DNA of 46,436 nucleotides. It comes from Burkholderiaceae bacterium (GTDB lineage Bacteria > Pseudomonadota > Gammaproteobacteria > Burkholderiales > Burkholderiaceae_B). Shown here one piece after another: positions 1 to 7,160 of the stretch; position 1 is the stretch's first letter, and each line of letters opens with the position of its first letter. The stretch covers positions 1 through 46,436 of the forward strand of contig JAJOJF010000027.1 in NCBI GenBank assembly GCA_021208885.1, in the 5' to 3' direction. The position numbers and the translations under genes are program-made. The notes beneath the pieces were generated by a model that was given only the letters and a program-made list of their open reading frames with translations, was not told the origin of the DNA and did no database searches.

Positions 1-99
1 CAGATTGATCAACCGTCGGAAATGCCGCTCGTTTCGCTACCTGTGCGCTGTGCACCAACGCTTTTAACCACGAAACAGAAAATGATTTAATACAATCAC

Positions 100-111
100 T
101 TGACTAGTCAA
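100..111. promoter_or_regulatory. perfect 12-bp palindrome
   Basis: TTGACTAGTCAA is a perfect palindrome in an otherwise featureless 260-bp stretch at the left edge. It has the size of a GntR- or TetR-type operator, but the gene it might serve would lie outside the window. No coding frame of interest was seen in positions 1-220. Confidence 0.25.
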
Positions 112-221
112 TACATATCAGGAACAGTTTTATTGGCCTGCCAAACCCGTACCAATAAAGAGACTGCCTCGATTTGTGTCGCTTTGCTCACTAATCAGTA
201 GAGGTTTAGTCGAAAGTTGAT

Positions 222-250
222 CGCCTGCCAGCGGAGAAATCTGCCAGGCG
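222..250 (-). terminator. hairpin after the nitrile hydratase operon
   Basis: CGCCTGCCAG and CTGCCAGGCG form a 10-bp stem with one C-C mismatch and a 9-nt loop. It starts 11 bp past the last stop codon of the operon. There is no clear U-run on the minus strand, so it may act as a weak terminator or an RNA-stabilising hairpin. Confidence 0.45.
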
Positions 251-260
251 AAGGCGGACT

Positions 261-884
261 TCAAAGAGACTTCAAATAATCAATCGTCTGCGCCTTGCTC
301 ACCACGTCACCATACTTGGCATTGATATCAAAGAGGTTCGCTTCATGCATCTCGTTCATACGGTCGCCGACGCATTCGCGCGGAACAATGACGCGAAAGC
401 CGTGCTGGATGCCATCGATGGCGCTAGCTCTGACGCAGCCGCTAGTAGAGCAGCCAATCAGAATAACGGTATCGATTTGGTTGGCGGTTAGTGTGCTTGC
501 CAAGCTCGTCCCAAAAAATACGCTGGCGTAGTTTTTGGTGACGATGATGTCGTTCGAGCGTGGGGTGAGTTTTGGGTCGATGTCAGCAAGTGGCTCACCG
601 GCAACAAGACGTTTTAGTGCCGGTACTTTTTTGACAAACAAGCCGCCATCGAATCCGTCTCGTTGAAAGAATACCTGTGTGTAGATGATTGGCACATTTT
701 TGTCTCGGGCCGCTGCCAGCAGGTCAACGCTCTGGCTGACCGCGTGAACAACGCCTTCGCAGTAAAAGGGTGATCCCGGCGTGGTGTAGGCTTTGATGAA
801 GTCGATGACGATAATCGCTGGCGTTTTGCCAAAGCCGATTTGTCCGTCAAAGACGCCTTCATAGTTTTTTTGACGAGCATCCAT
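261..884 (-). CDS. isochorismatase-family cysteine hydrolase (amidase-like)
   Basis: The 207-residue protein has the isochorismatase-like fold used by N-carbamoylsarcosine amidase, maleamate amidase and nicotinamidase. The catalytic triad is visible: D28 in IVIDF, K117 in VTKNYASVF and C150 in GCSTSGC, preceded by the typical cis-peptide region. Length is normal for the family. It is the last gene of the operon, 6 bp after the nitrile hydratase alpha gene. An enzyme of this family hydrolysing the amide released by the hydratase to acid plus ammonia would fit; that is inference from position. The usual nitrile hydratase partner is an amidase-signature or nitrilase-fold enzyme, so this pairing is uncommon. 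Substrate unknown; N-carbamoyl compounds or maleamate-like amides are alternatives. Confidence 0.85.
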   Translation of the reverse strand: MDARQKNYEGVFDGQIGFGKTPAIIVIDFIKAYTTPGSPFYCEGVVHAVSQSVDLLAAARDKNVPIIYTQVFFQRDGFDGGLFVKKVPALKRLVAGEPLADIDPKLTPRSNDIIVTKNYASVFFGTSLASTLTANQIDTVILIGCSTSGCVRASAIDGIQHGFRVIVPRECVGDRMNEMHEANLFDINAKYGDVVSKAQTIDYLKSL

Positions 885-890
885 GGCTTC

Positions 891-1541
891 TTACTCCAGT
901 ACAGGCACGGCAGTGCCAATCATGGTGTCGCGGGTAACGAGCGCTTCAAGCTCGTCAAGTGTCATGTTCTCCGTGCCAGGCGGGCGCATGGGTAGTACCA
1001 GGTAACGGATGTCGGCCGTGCTGTCTGAGACACGAACCTGCATCTGTTCAGAAAGCTCAACGCCGAACTCCTTGAGCACGGCTCGCGGCTCTACGACAAC
1101 GCGGGAACGGTAGTCGGTGGATTTGTACCAGGCCGGTGGAATGCCAAGCAACATTCTCGGATAGCATGAGCACAGCGTGCAAACTACGACATTATGGACG
1201 TCGGCGGTGTTCTCCAGTACAACGAGTTCTAGCGGAGTCGAAATCTGCAACCCAAAATCCTCATTGATTGCTTTCAGAGGATCCTTCAATAGCCTTTGCT
1301 TAAACTGCGGATCAGTCCACGCTTTGGCCACTACTTTGGCACCTAAAGCCGGTGTTTTGCTGTCTTGAATGTCTATTTGCCGAGCAATCTGAGCTGCGGT
1401 GATAACGCCTTTTTCATCTAACAACTCACGCAGCGCCTGCTCGAGCACCCGAGCTTCGGTCAGTGGCTCATCGGTCTCGGTGATGGGTGTGTGGTCATGA
1501 TCATGATCATGGTCGTGATCATGATGGTCATGGTTATGCAT
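891..1541 (-). CDS. cobalt-type nitrile hydratase alpha subunit (or thiocyanate hydrolase gamma-like)
   Basis: The 216-residue protein carries the metal-claw motif CTLCSC at residues 121-126. The Thr in the second position is the cobalt-type signature (iron enzymes have Ser). LGIPPAWYKS and YRSRVVVEPR follow, as in nitrile hydratase alpha chains. In known enzymes the second and third Cys are oxidised to sulfinic and sulfenic acid. The residue after the motif is YPR where the Co enzymes I recall have a Trp (YPW or TPW), which would change the substrate pocket. The N-terminus is a run of His and Asp (nine His in residues 2-17), probably metal binding. The start ATG overlaps the upstream stop codon by one base. 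Cytoplasmic. Thiocyanate hydrolase gamma is homologous and cannot be excluded. Confidence 0.9.
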   Translation of the reverse strand: MHNHDHHDHDHDHDHDHTPITETDEPLTEARVLEQALRELLDEKGVITAAQIARQIDIQDSKTPALGAKVVAKAWTDPQFKQRLLKDPLKAINEDFGLQISTPLELVVLENTADVHNVVVCTLCSCYPRMLLGIPPAWYKSTDYRSRVVVEPRAVLKEFGVELSEQMQVRVSDSTADIRYLVLPMRPPGTENMTLDELEALVTRDTMIGTAVPVLE

Positions 1542-1855
1542 CAGTGTTTCTCCTTGGCAGGCAAGAGCCAGTGTTCATATAAGTCAGCCACCACGGAATC
1601 CCGGCTGGGTCCGTCGTATTCCGGCCAAATCTGGTTTTGTTCAAACATGACTCGATAGAGCCAAAGCATTGGCAGGCCGGGGCGGTGAAAGGCTAGTTCT
1701 GACGGGTTTTTATATCGACCCACCACTTCAATGACTCGCCCTTGTGCGCCGCGCAGGTATGTGGGGGTGCGGCAGTGTTGCTCGGCAGGGCCGGTCTTAA
1801 CGGAAATCAGGTCGCCCTCTTTAAAGCGCGGGGTGGTCGTGTTGTCAGCGTTCAT
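1541..1855 (-). CDS. nitrile hydratase beta subunit, C-terminal SH3-like half
   Basis: The 104-residue protein matches only the C-terminal barrel domain of nitrile hydratase beta. It opens with FKEGDLISVKTG, has HCRTPTYLRGAQGRV (the conserved H-x-R-x-P-x-Y-x-R-G segment) and ends with a DLYEHWLLPA-like tail (family: DLWDDYLEPA). A classical beta subunit of about 220-230 residues carries this domain fused behind a helical half. Here the helical half is the separate gene immediately upstream, 5 bp away. The same split is known in thiocyanate hydrolase (its alpha subunit) and in toyocamycin nitrile hydratase. The stop overlaps the alpha-subunit start, so translational coupling is likely. Confidence 0.85.
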   Translation of the reverse strand: MNADNTTTPRFKEGDLISVKTGPAEQHCRTPTYLRGAQGRVIEVVGRYKNPSELAFHRPGLPMLWLYRVMFEQNQIWPEYDGPSRDSVVADLYEHWLLPAKEKH

Positions 1856-1860
1856 GTTGT

Positions 1861-2169
1861 TTACACCTTGGATGCCCTGATCTGTTGCATGCGTGCATCG
1901 ATCTCTTCGTTGCTCAGAATGTGCTGTTCAACGAGGAGCTTTCGGATTGCAAGTAGCCATTTCTCGTAATAGCCTCTTTTGGTGTAGTCGTCCTGAGTGT
2001 TTTCTTCAATGGCTCTTCTCAGCGAGTCGACAGAAAACGCATTGATGGCAGGGCTCGTGAGCAACATTAGCATCGCATCAATACGCTTCTCATGCAGATT
2101 TGGGTCATGTTCGTGCCGATCGATTTCGTTTCCCGGCAAGCCGCCGACATCATTGACTTTGCGTTGCAT
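1861..2169 (-). CDS. nitrile hydratase beta subunit, N-terminal helical half
   Basis: The 102-residue protein begins with the beta-subunit hallmark VNDVGG and contains YYEKWLLAIRKLLVE near residues 67-81, matching the helical half of nitrile hydratase beta (compare YYEHWL and LLVEKG). By my alignment R51 in DSLRRAIE corresponds to the beta Arg that contacts the oxidised cysteines of the alpha chain. It starts 9 bp after the ATPase gene. Nitrile hydratase accessory proteins are distant homologues of this half, so an activator role is the alternative. The DVGG start and the adjacent C-terminal half favour a structural subunit. Confidence 0.8.
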   Translation of the reverse strand: MQRKVNDVGGLPGNEIDRHEHDPNLHEKRIDAMLMLLTSPAINAFSVDSLRRAIEENTQDDYTKRGYYEKWLLAIRKLLVEQHILSNEEIDARMQQIRASKV

Positions 2170-2178
2170 GACAATCCC

Positions 2179-3261
2179 CTAGGATGCTTGATTAAAGACT
2201 TGTATGTACTGTGAATCCATCGTCAGGTTGACCGCGTCTCCAATCTGGATCTTTTTTTCCAGAAACGACTGCGAGTGAACCGTCACTCTTAACAGGTGTG
2301 CGTCCGCCGTTTTAAGAAGCACCTCCATGACTGCGCCTTTGTAGACTGTTTCATGAACCTTTCCATGTAGTGCATGTGGTGCACCGTTGGTTTCAGGTGT
2401 GCCGAGCACCAGATGCTCAGGCCGTATGCCTAGCAGGACATTTGAACCATTGGTGAGTTCGTTTCTCGGTAACTCAAGGCTAAGCCCGCCAGGCCCATCG
2501 ACCGTTGCTATCTCACCGCTGACTGAACGGACTTGGCATGGCAGCAAGTTGGCGTTGCCAAGAAAGTCCATCACAGTCTGATCTTTGGGTTTCTCGTACA
2601 AAGCGTCGGGCGAACCAATCTCTCTGATATTGCCTTCGAACATGACTGCCACACGGTCGGCCAGTGAAAGCGCCTCTTCTTGGTCATGCGTCACAATGAT
2701 GGTGGTGACCCCGAGCTGCTTTTGTAGTTGCTTGAGCTCAATCTGCATCTGGTCGCGCAGTTTGCGGTCTAATGCACCGAGTGGCTCATCTAAAAGCAAA
2801 ATATCAGGCTTGATGACCAACGCGCGAGCCAGAGCAACCCGTTGCCTTTGCCCACCCGAGAGGTTGTGTGGCATCCGGTCTTTGACATGAGAGAGTTGAA
2901 CCATGTCGAGAAACTGACTGACCAAGGCATCGATTTCTTGCTTGCTTTTGCCGCGCATCTTCAAGCCATAGGCAACATTTTGAGCAATGGTCATGTGGGG
3001 AAAAAGAGCATAGTCCTGAAACACAAGACCAACATTTCGCTTGTTCGGAGGCAGTGCCACGCAAGATTGGCCAGCAATAAGCACATCGCCCTGTTGCGGG
3101 ATGATGAATCCGGCGATCGTTCGCAATGTCGTGGTCTTGCCGCAGCCGGATGGTCCGAGTAGCGCAACGCATTCACCCTGCTCAATTGACAGGTTCACAT
3201 TGAACAGAATCTGATGGCCATCTAGCCAAACGCATATGTCTTTGAGGTCAAGTCCAGTCAT
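2179..3261 (-). CDS. ABC transporter ATPase, PotA-like
   Basis: The 360-residue ATP-binding subunit is of the spermidine/putrescine, iron and thiamine importer group. Walker A is GPSGCGKTT (residues 34-42), the Q-loop is FQDYALFPH, the signature is LSGGQRQRVALARAL, Walker B is ILLLDEP, and the switch His is in IVTHDQEEAL. The last 120 residues form a TOBE domain (GIRPEHL). It energises the two permeases encoded upstream. The next gene downstream, 9 bp away, is the first hydratase subunit, so transport and catabolism appear to be co-transcribed. The start region contains a 17-bp tandem duplication. Confidence 0.9.
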   Translation of the reverse strand: MTGLDLKDICVWLDGHQILFNVNLSIEQGECVALLGPSGCGKTTTLRTIAGFIIPQQGDVLIAGQSCVALPPNKRNVGLVFQDYALFPHMTIAQNVAYGLKMRGKSKQEIDALVSQFLDMVQLSHVKDRMPHNLSGGQRQRVALARALVIKPDILLLDEPLGALDRKLRDQMQIELKQLQKQLGVTTIIVTHDQEEALSLADRVAVMFEGNIREIGSPDALYEKPKDQTVMDFLGNANLLPCQVRSVSGEIATVDGPGGLSLELPRNELTNGSNVLLGIRPEHLVLGTPETNGAPHALHGKVHETVYKGAVMEVLLKTADAHLLRVTVHSQSFLEKKIQIGDAVNLTMDSQYIQVFNQAS

Positions 3262-3290
3262 GTCGCTATCTCTGTCATGTCGCTATCTAT
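3257..3290. repeat. 17-bp tandem duplication at the potA-like start
   Basis: GTCATGTCGCTATCTCT is followed directly by GTCATGTCGCTATCTAT (16 of 17 identical). It duplicates the start codon context of the ATPase gene, giving a second upstream ATG that runs into a stop after six codons. The second copy also contributes the last bases before the preceding permease stop. Confidence 0.7.
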
Positions 3291-4096
3291 TACTGAATGG
3301 AGTAGGAGACGATCTTGTATCGCCGTTCGGCAAAAATAATCAGCGCACTGACTACCAAGATGTAGAGTGTGGAAAATGCGGCTGGTGTGGGATCGAGGTT
3401 CTGTGTAATGTAGTTAAAGATTTCAATGGGCATGGTGGTCAATCCACCTCTGACCAGAAAAACACTGATTGGATAGTTGTCAAAACTAATGAGAAAGGCA
3501 AACATGAAGCCGCTGATCAAGCCAGGCTTTAACTGAGGCAAAGTGACGGTTCGAAACGTGGTCCATTTGCTTGCTCCAAGTGACTGCGCCGCCTCTTCCA
3601 AGGAAGGGTTCATAAGCGTCAATGACGCAAGCAGCGTTCGGATTGGGTATGCCATCACCAAGACCATGTGTCCAATCAGCAAGCTATACCAAGTAAACGC
3701 CATGTCAGTCATGATGAAAAACTGTATCAAAGCAATGCCAACGGCAACCATTGGCACCGTAATTGGCGACAACAAGAATGCAGTTAACAGGCTTTTTCCA
3801 GGCAGGTCGTAGCGGCTGATGGCCAAGCTTGCGCCAATGGCCAAGACGGTACACAACGTTGCTGCTACCAGGGCGATCGATGCGCTGATCAATGTCGATA
3901 CGCCAATGGCGTGTATCTCGGCAATATTCCAGTACCACTTGAGCGAAAAGGCCTTGGGTGGAAACTCGATAATGAATGAATCGTTGAAAGATACAACGGC
4001 TGTCAGCACAACCGGAAACACCAGAAACAGCAAGGCAAGCCACGCCAGCGCAGTAATGGCTTTGTCAAAACGGCTGGTTTGAGTCGCCTTAGACAT
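3290..4096 (-). CDS. ABC transporter permease, PotC-like
   Basis: A membrane subunit of about 268 residues with six predicted hydrophobic spans and the EAA loop EEAAQSLGASKWTTFRTVTLPQL, which docks onto the ATPase. A longer reading frame exists upstream, but the ATG at 4096 (MSKATQTSRF) gives the usual short cytoplasmic N-terminus and an 8-bp overlap with the preceding permease stop. It pairs with the other permease to form the channel. Substrate cannot be read from sequence; the family covers polyamines, opines, phosphonates and other small cations or organic acids. Confidence 0.88.
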   Translation of the reverse strand: MSKATQTSRFDKAITALAWLALLFLVFPVVLTAVVSFNDSFIIEFPPKAFSLKWYWNIAEIHAIGVSTLISASIALVAATLCTVLAIGASLAISRYDLPGKSLLTAFLLSPITVPMVAVGIALIQFFIMTDMAFTWYSLLIGHMVLVMAYPIRTLLASLTLMNPSLEEAAQSLGASKWTTFRTVTLPQLKPGLISGFMFAFLISFDNYPISVFLVRGGLTTMPIEIFNYITQNLDPTPAAFSTLYILVVSALIIFAERRYKIVSYSIQ

Positions 4097-4991
4097 CAGC
4101 TTTGAATACCTTTCGCAAAACGGTTGCATAGGCAGCAACAATGGCAAACGTGATGATGGTCAGTGTCACGATGATGGCTGCACCGTAAGGGAAGTTCAGT
4201 TGGATCAGTAGTTGCTCTGCCGCCACCTGTGAAATCATGGATGATGAGGGGGACCCGAGCATGAGTGGCGTCACATAAGCACTCATGCTCAGCGCAAATG
4301 TGAGTATCGTGCCCCCAAAAACACCTGGCAGGCTCAGCGGCAGCGTGATGCTGCAAAATGTACGCCAGTGACTTGCGCCAAGCGATAGGGAGGCTTCACT
4401 CCACGAGGCGGGCTGGCGCAGTAAAGACCCGTATATTGGCAGCACCATAAACGGGATAGAAAAATGAACCAGTGCAACAATGATAGCTGTTTCGCTAAAC
4501 AACAGGCGAATGGGTTCATCGATGATGCCGATGCTCTGTAAAAATACATTTAGCGCGCCACGGTCGGCGAGCACAACAACCCATCCATAGTTACGGACGA
4601 TAAGGCTTGATGCCAGTGAGATAAAAATCACCAGAAGAATGACAGTTTTTAGCGTGGGCCTAAGTCGTAGCAGCAGCAGTGCAATGGGGTAAGAAATCAC
4701 CAAAGTGATTGCTACCGTCAAAATGGACATGCGAAACGTGCGCTCCATGACGCGGCCAATTCGAGAGCTTGTCCACGTCTTTAAGTACTGATAGAGCGTC
4801 ATGCCGGCATCAGGGTCGCCGTCGAGCGCCGAGTGGCGGAAACTCTCTTGCACCATGAACGCAAAGGGCGTGACGTAGAACACCAGCAAAAATGCCAGCA
4901 ACGGGGCCAGCAGAAAAATTGGGGCGACGTACTTCCCCCTGGCTACTGAACGTATGCCAGGAGGATGCCAAGGTTGTGTGACATTAGCCAT
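4089..4991 (-). CDS. ABC transporter permease, PotB-like
   Basis: A 300-residue inner-membrane subunit with a hydrophobic first span after about 20 residues, a periplasmic loop, and the EAA loop SEASLSLGASHWRTFCSITLPLSLPG toward the C-terminal half. It is the first permease of the transporter; the second overlaps its 3' end. The start at 4991 lies 25 bp after the binding-protein gene. It forms the heterodimeric channel of a type I importer. Confidence 0.88.
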   Translation of the reverse strand: MANVTQPWHPPGIRSVARGKYVAPIFLLAPLLAFLLVFYVTPFAFMVQESFRHSALDGDPDAGMTLYQYLKTWTSSRIGRVMERTFRMSILTVAITLVISYPIALLLLRLRPTLKTVILLVIFISLASSLIVRNYGWVVVLADRGALNVFLQSIGIIDEPIRLLFSETAIIVALVHFSIPFMVLPIYGSLLRQPASWSEASLSLGASHWRTFCSITLPLSLPGVFGGTILTFALSMSAYVTPLMLGSPSSSMISQVAAEQLLIQLNFPYGAAIIVTLTIITFAIVAAYATVLRKVFKADV

Positions 4992-5016
4992 GAGGCTTAT
5001 TTACGTACGCAACAAA

Positions 5017-6099
5017 TTAGCTGAACACTTCATTCCACATCTCTGTGATCTTGGGGCGATTTTTAGACAGGAAGGCCCAGTCGGCGTAAGTGGTGTTGTC
5101 AGCCGGACCCAACAGTTTTTCCGTTTCAGGTGAGGGTGTGACGTCGATGTGCGCGCAGCGAGCTCTTAGTGTGTTTTCGATTTTTTCCTGGAAATCTTTC
5201 TCCAGGCTCATGTTGATATATTCCTGAGCCAATTCGACATTCTTGGCGTTAACCGGCATGTTCAATCCGACGATCTCGCCTTGCTTGCCCTCTTTTAAGT
5301 AAGTTGCGGGATAAATCGGGGCTCCTTGAGCCATGACCGGTGCGGCAAATGCGAGATAGAACGGCACTAACGGGATCTCACCGCTTTGCAACAGTTGCAA
5401 GGCTTGTGGTGCGCCACTGTAGACCCTGACATCGTTCTGTTTGAGTTTGGCCAGTTGAGCAATGCCTGCCTCGATTTCGTACTGAGCCTCTGCTAATGGC
5501 TTTCCGGTGGCAACTTGTGCGGCTGTCACTACCATGCGAACGCCGTTGTTCCATGCGATAGGCGGTATGGCGATGCGCCCCTTGTTGGCTGGATCCCAGA
5601 GGTCAGCCCATGCTGTTGGCGCAGTCTTTTGTTCATTGGTGTTATAGAAAATCGTATTCATGGCATCGATCATGCCTGCTGAGTAATCATCAGCCATGTT
5701 GAATGCTTTTTTCATGTACTTCCAGTTTGGTATTGCCGAGGCATTGATCTGCCTCAGCAGCCCCGTGTCACGCGCCAGAAACACCCCGGCTTCGGAGAAC
5801 TGCATGAGATCTGGCGGGTTGTCTTTCTGGGTGCGTAGCATGGCGAGCATATTGCCGGTGACTGACTGTTGAATGTTCAGTTTGGCGCCAGTTGCTTTTT
5901 CGAACTTGGGGTTTAGTTCATCAATCCAGAGCTTGGCCAGCAAACCCTGATTCAAAATAACGGTCAGCTCGCCAGCCGCGCGTGCAACTGAGGTGACCCA
6001 TGGTGCTGTTGCTACAAACACGCCGGCTGACACGCCTTTGATGAGCTGTCGGCGAGTGACTCGATGAGTCGCCAGGTTGGTTTTGCTGTTTGGTTTCAT
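5017..6099 (-). CDS. extracellular solute-binding protein, PotD-like, Tat-exported
   Basis: The 360-residue protein is a family 1 periplasmic binding protein. The leader holds a twin-arginine motif (TRRQLIKG) followed by a hydrophobic stretch and a likely cleavage after ARA (near residue 42). The mature part starts with GELTVILNQG, as in polyamine or iron-type binding proteins. Export through Tat suggests folding before export. It is the first structural gene after the regulator (42-bp gap) and determines the specificity of the importer. The substrate is unknown; the linked hydratase suggests a nitrile or related nitrogen compound. Confidence 0.88.
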   Translation of the reverse strand: MKPNSKTNLATHRVTRRQLIKGVSAGVFVATAPWVTSVARAAGELTVILNQGLLAKLWIDELNPKFEKATGAKLNIQQSVTGNMLAMLRTQKDNPPDLMQFSEAGVFLARDTGLLRQINASAIPNWKYMKKAFNMADDYSAGMIDAMNTIFYNTNEQKTAPTAWADLWDPANKGRIAIPPIAWNNGVRMVVTAAQVATGKPLAEAQYEIEAGIAQLAKLKQNDVRVYSGAPQALQLLQSGEIPLVPFYLAFAAPVMAQGAPIYPATYLKEGKQGEIVGLNMPVNAKNVELAQEYINMSLEKDFQEKIENTLRARCAHIDVTPSPETEKLLGPADNTTYADWAFLSKNRPKITEMWNEVFS

Positions 6100-6141
6100 G
6101 CTGCTGACTCCTTAGTGGGGTGGTGGTTAGTGAGTGCTGCT

Positions 6142-6861
6142 CTACATGGGTGTTGCTTGTTGCGGAGTTTGTCGGCGCAAGCTTGGCGAGCTTGCCGTGC
6201 GCATAGACTCATAGCTACTGGGATCCATTCGATCGCGCGCGGACCAGATGTGTTCGCGCATCAAGGCCGCAGCTCTTTCACCGTCCTTTACCTCTATGGC
6301 ATGCAGGATTTGTTTGTGGCCGAGGTGGCTGGCAACCAACTGTTCTTTGCTAAATGAGGCGTAGTTGCGGATTGGTTCTGGTAGGCGTTCGGTGCGGCGA
6401 AGCAGGTTCAACAATGTTTTGTTAGGGCAGCACTCATACAGAGCAGTGTGAAAAATATTGTTTTGCTGTAGAAAGGCTCGGCGCAGTTCGCTTTGGTTGG
6501 AGGTTTGGTCGAATGAATTCAGAATTGATTCGCATGCGGAAATCGCTTCATGCATCAGGTGTTTTGAGTTCAGAGCGATTCCGGCATCGGCAATCAGCTT
6601 GACAGCTTCGCTTTCGAGCAATGCTCGGCAGTCATAGATTTCGAGAATCTGTTCGTGGGTGTAATGCTTGGTGACGATGCCTTGCTCATCTTCCTCGAGC
6701 ATGCCTTCAAAGAGCAATTGCTGCAAAGCTTCACGAATGGGGGTTCTAGACATCGACAAAAGGGGCGCGAGCTTGGTTTCAAGCATGCGTGCACCCATGG
6801 GGAACTCCCCATCGAGGATCATTCGCTTTAACCGCTCGTACGCAACCGTGTTTAATCTCAC
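6142..6861 (-). CDS. GntR/FadR-type transcriptional regulator (FCD domain)
   Basis: The 239-residue protein has an N-terminal winged helix-turn-helix (VAYERLKRMILDGEFPMG then SRTPIREALQQLLFEGML) and a C-terminal all-helical FCD ligand domain (EIYDCRALLESEA). It starts with GTG at 6861 behind a purine-rich AAGGGGG. It heads the transporter-hydratase operon and faces the cobalt permease gene across a 299-bp region with two GTATAC-centred sites, which is the core sequence of many FadR-family operators. A likely role is substrate-responsive control of both directions; the ligand is unknown. Confidence 0.88.
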   Translation of the reverse strand: MRLNTVAYERLKRMILDGEFPMGARMLETKLAPLLSMSRTPIREALQQLLFEGMLEEDEQGIVTKHYTHEQILEIYDCRALLESEAVKLIADAGIALNSKHLMHEAISACESILNSFDQTSNQSELRRAFLQQNNIFHTALYECCPNKTLLNLLRRTERLPEPIRNYASFSKEQLVASHLGHKQILHAIEVKDGERAAALMREHIWSARDRMDPSSYESMRTASSPSLRRQTPQQATPM

Positions 6862-7160
6862 AGTGCCCCCTTAGCTGGATTTTTTTGCAGCTTTTTTTGT
6901 AGTTGTGTATACGGTCACACAAAAACTTTGTGTAATCAAGCAAAAAATTCCCTAAAAACTAAGTATCCATTTGTTTTTAGGTGTTTTTCCTAATGCTTTT
7001 AGGTGGTAACTAAGTAAATACTGAATGAGCGTATACGTGAGACGCCTTTATTGTGGCGGAGTGGTTTGATTGTTGCGGTGATCGATAGGCAGGCCGCCTC
7101 CAACTGGCGCATTGAAGTTGGTTTGGGGGCGTCACATTTACAAACAGAGGGGGATTAAAC
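6862..7160. promoter_or_regulatory. divergent control region between gntR operon and cobalt permease
   Basis: This 299-bp gap is AT-rich and has no coding frame. GTATAC occurs at 6907-6912 (within TGTGTATACGGTCACACA, an imperfect inverted repeat) and at 7031-7036 (within CGTATACG, a perfect 8-bp palindrome). These are candidate GntR operators. In addition CCTAAAAAC (6951-6959) and GTTTTTAGG (6973-6981) form an inverted repeat, and AACTAAGTA occurs twice (6957-6965, 7008-7016). I looked for a cobalamin riboswitch and did not see its conserved core. A strong ribosome site GAGGGGG precedes the permease ATG. Confidence 0.55.

Noticed and set aside
1491..1540. CATGAY repeats as a CRISPR or other structured repeat array
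   Set aside because: They are codon repeats for His-Asp inside the hydratase alpha gene, with no spacers.
6862..7160. Cobalamin riboswitch before the CbiM-like gene
   Set aside because: The conserved B12-box and core sequence were not found; the region instead shows GntR-type sites. A covariance-model search would settle it.
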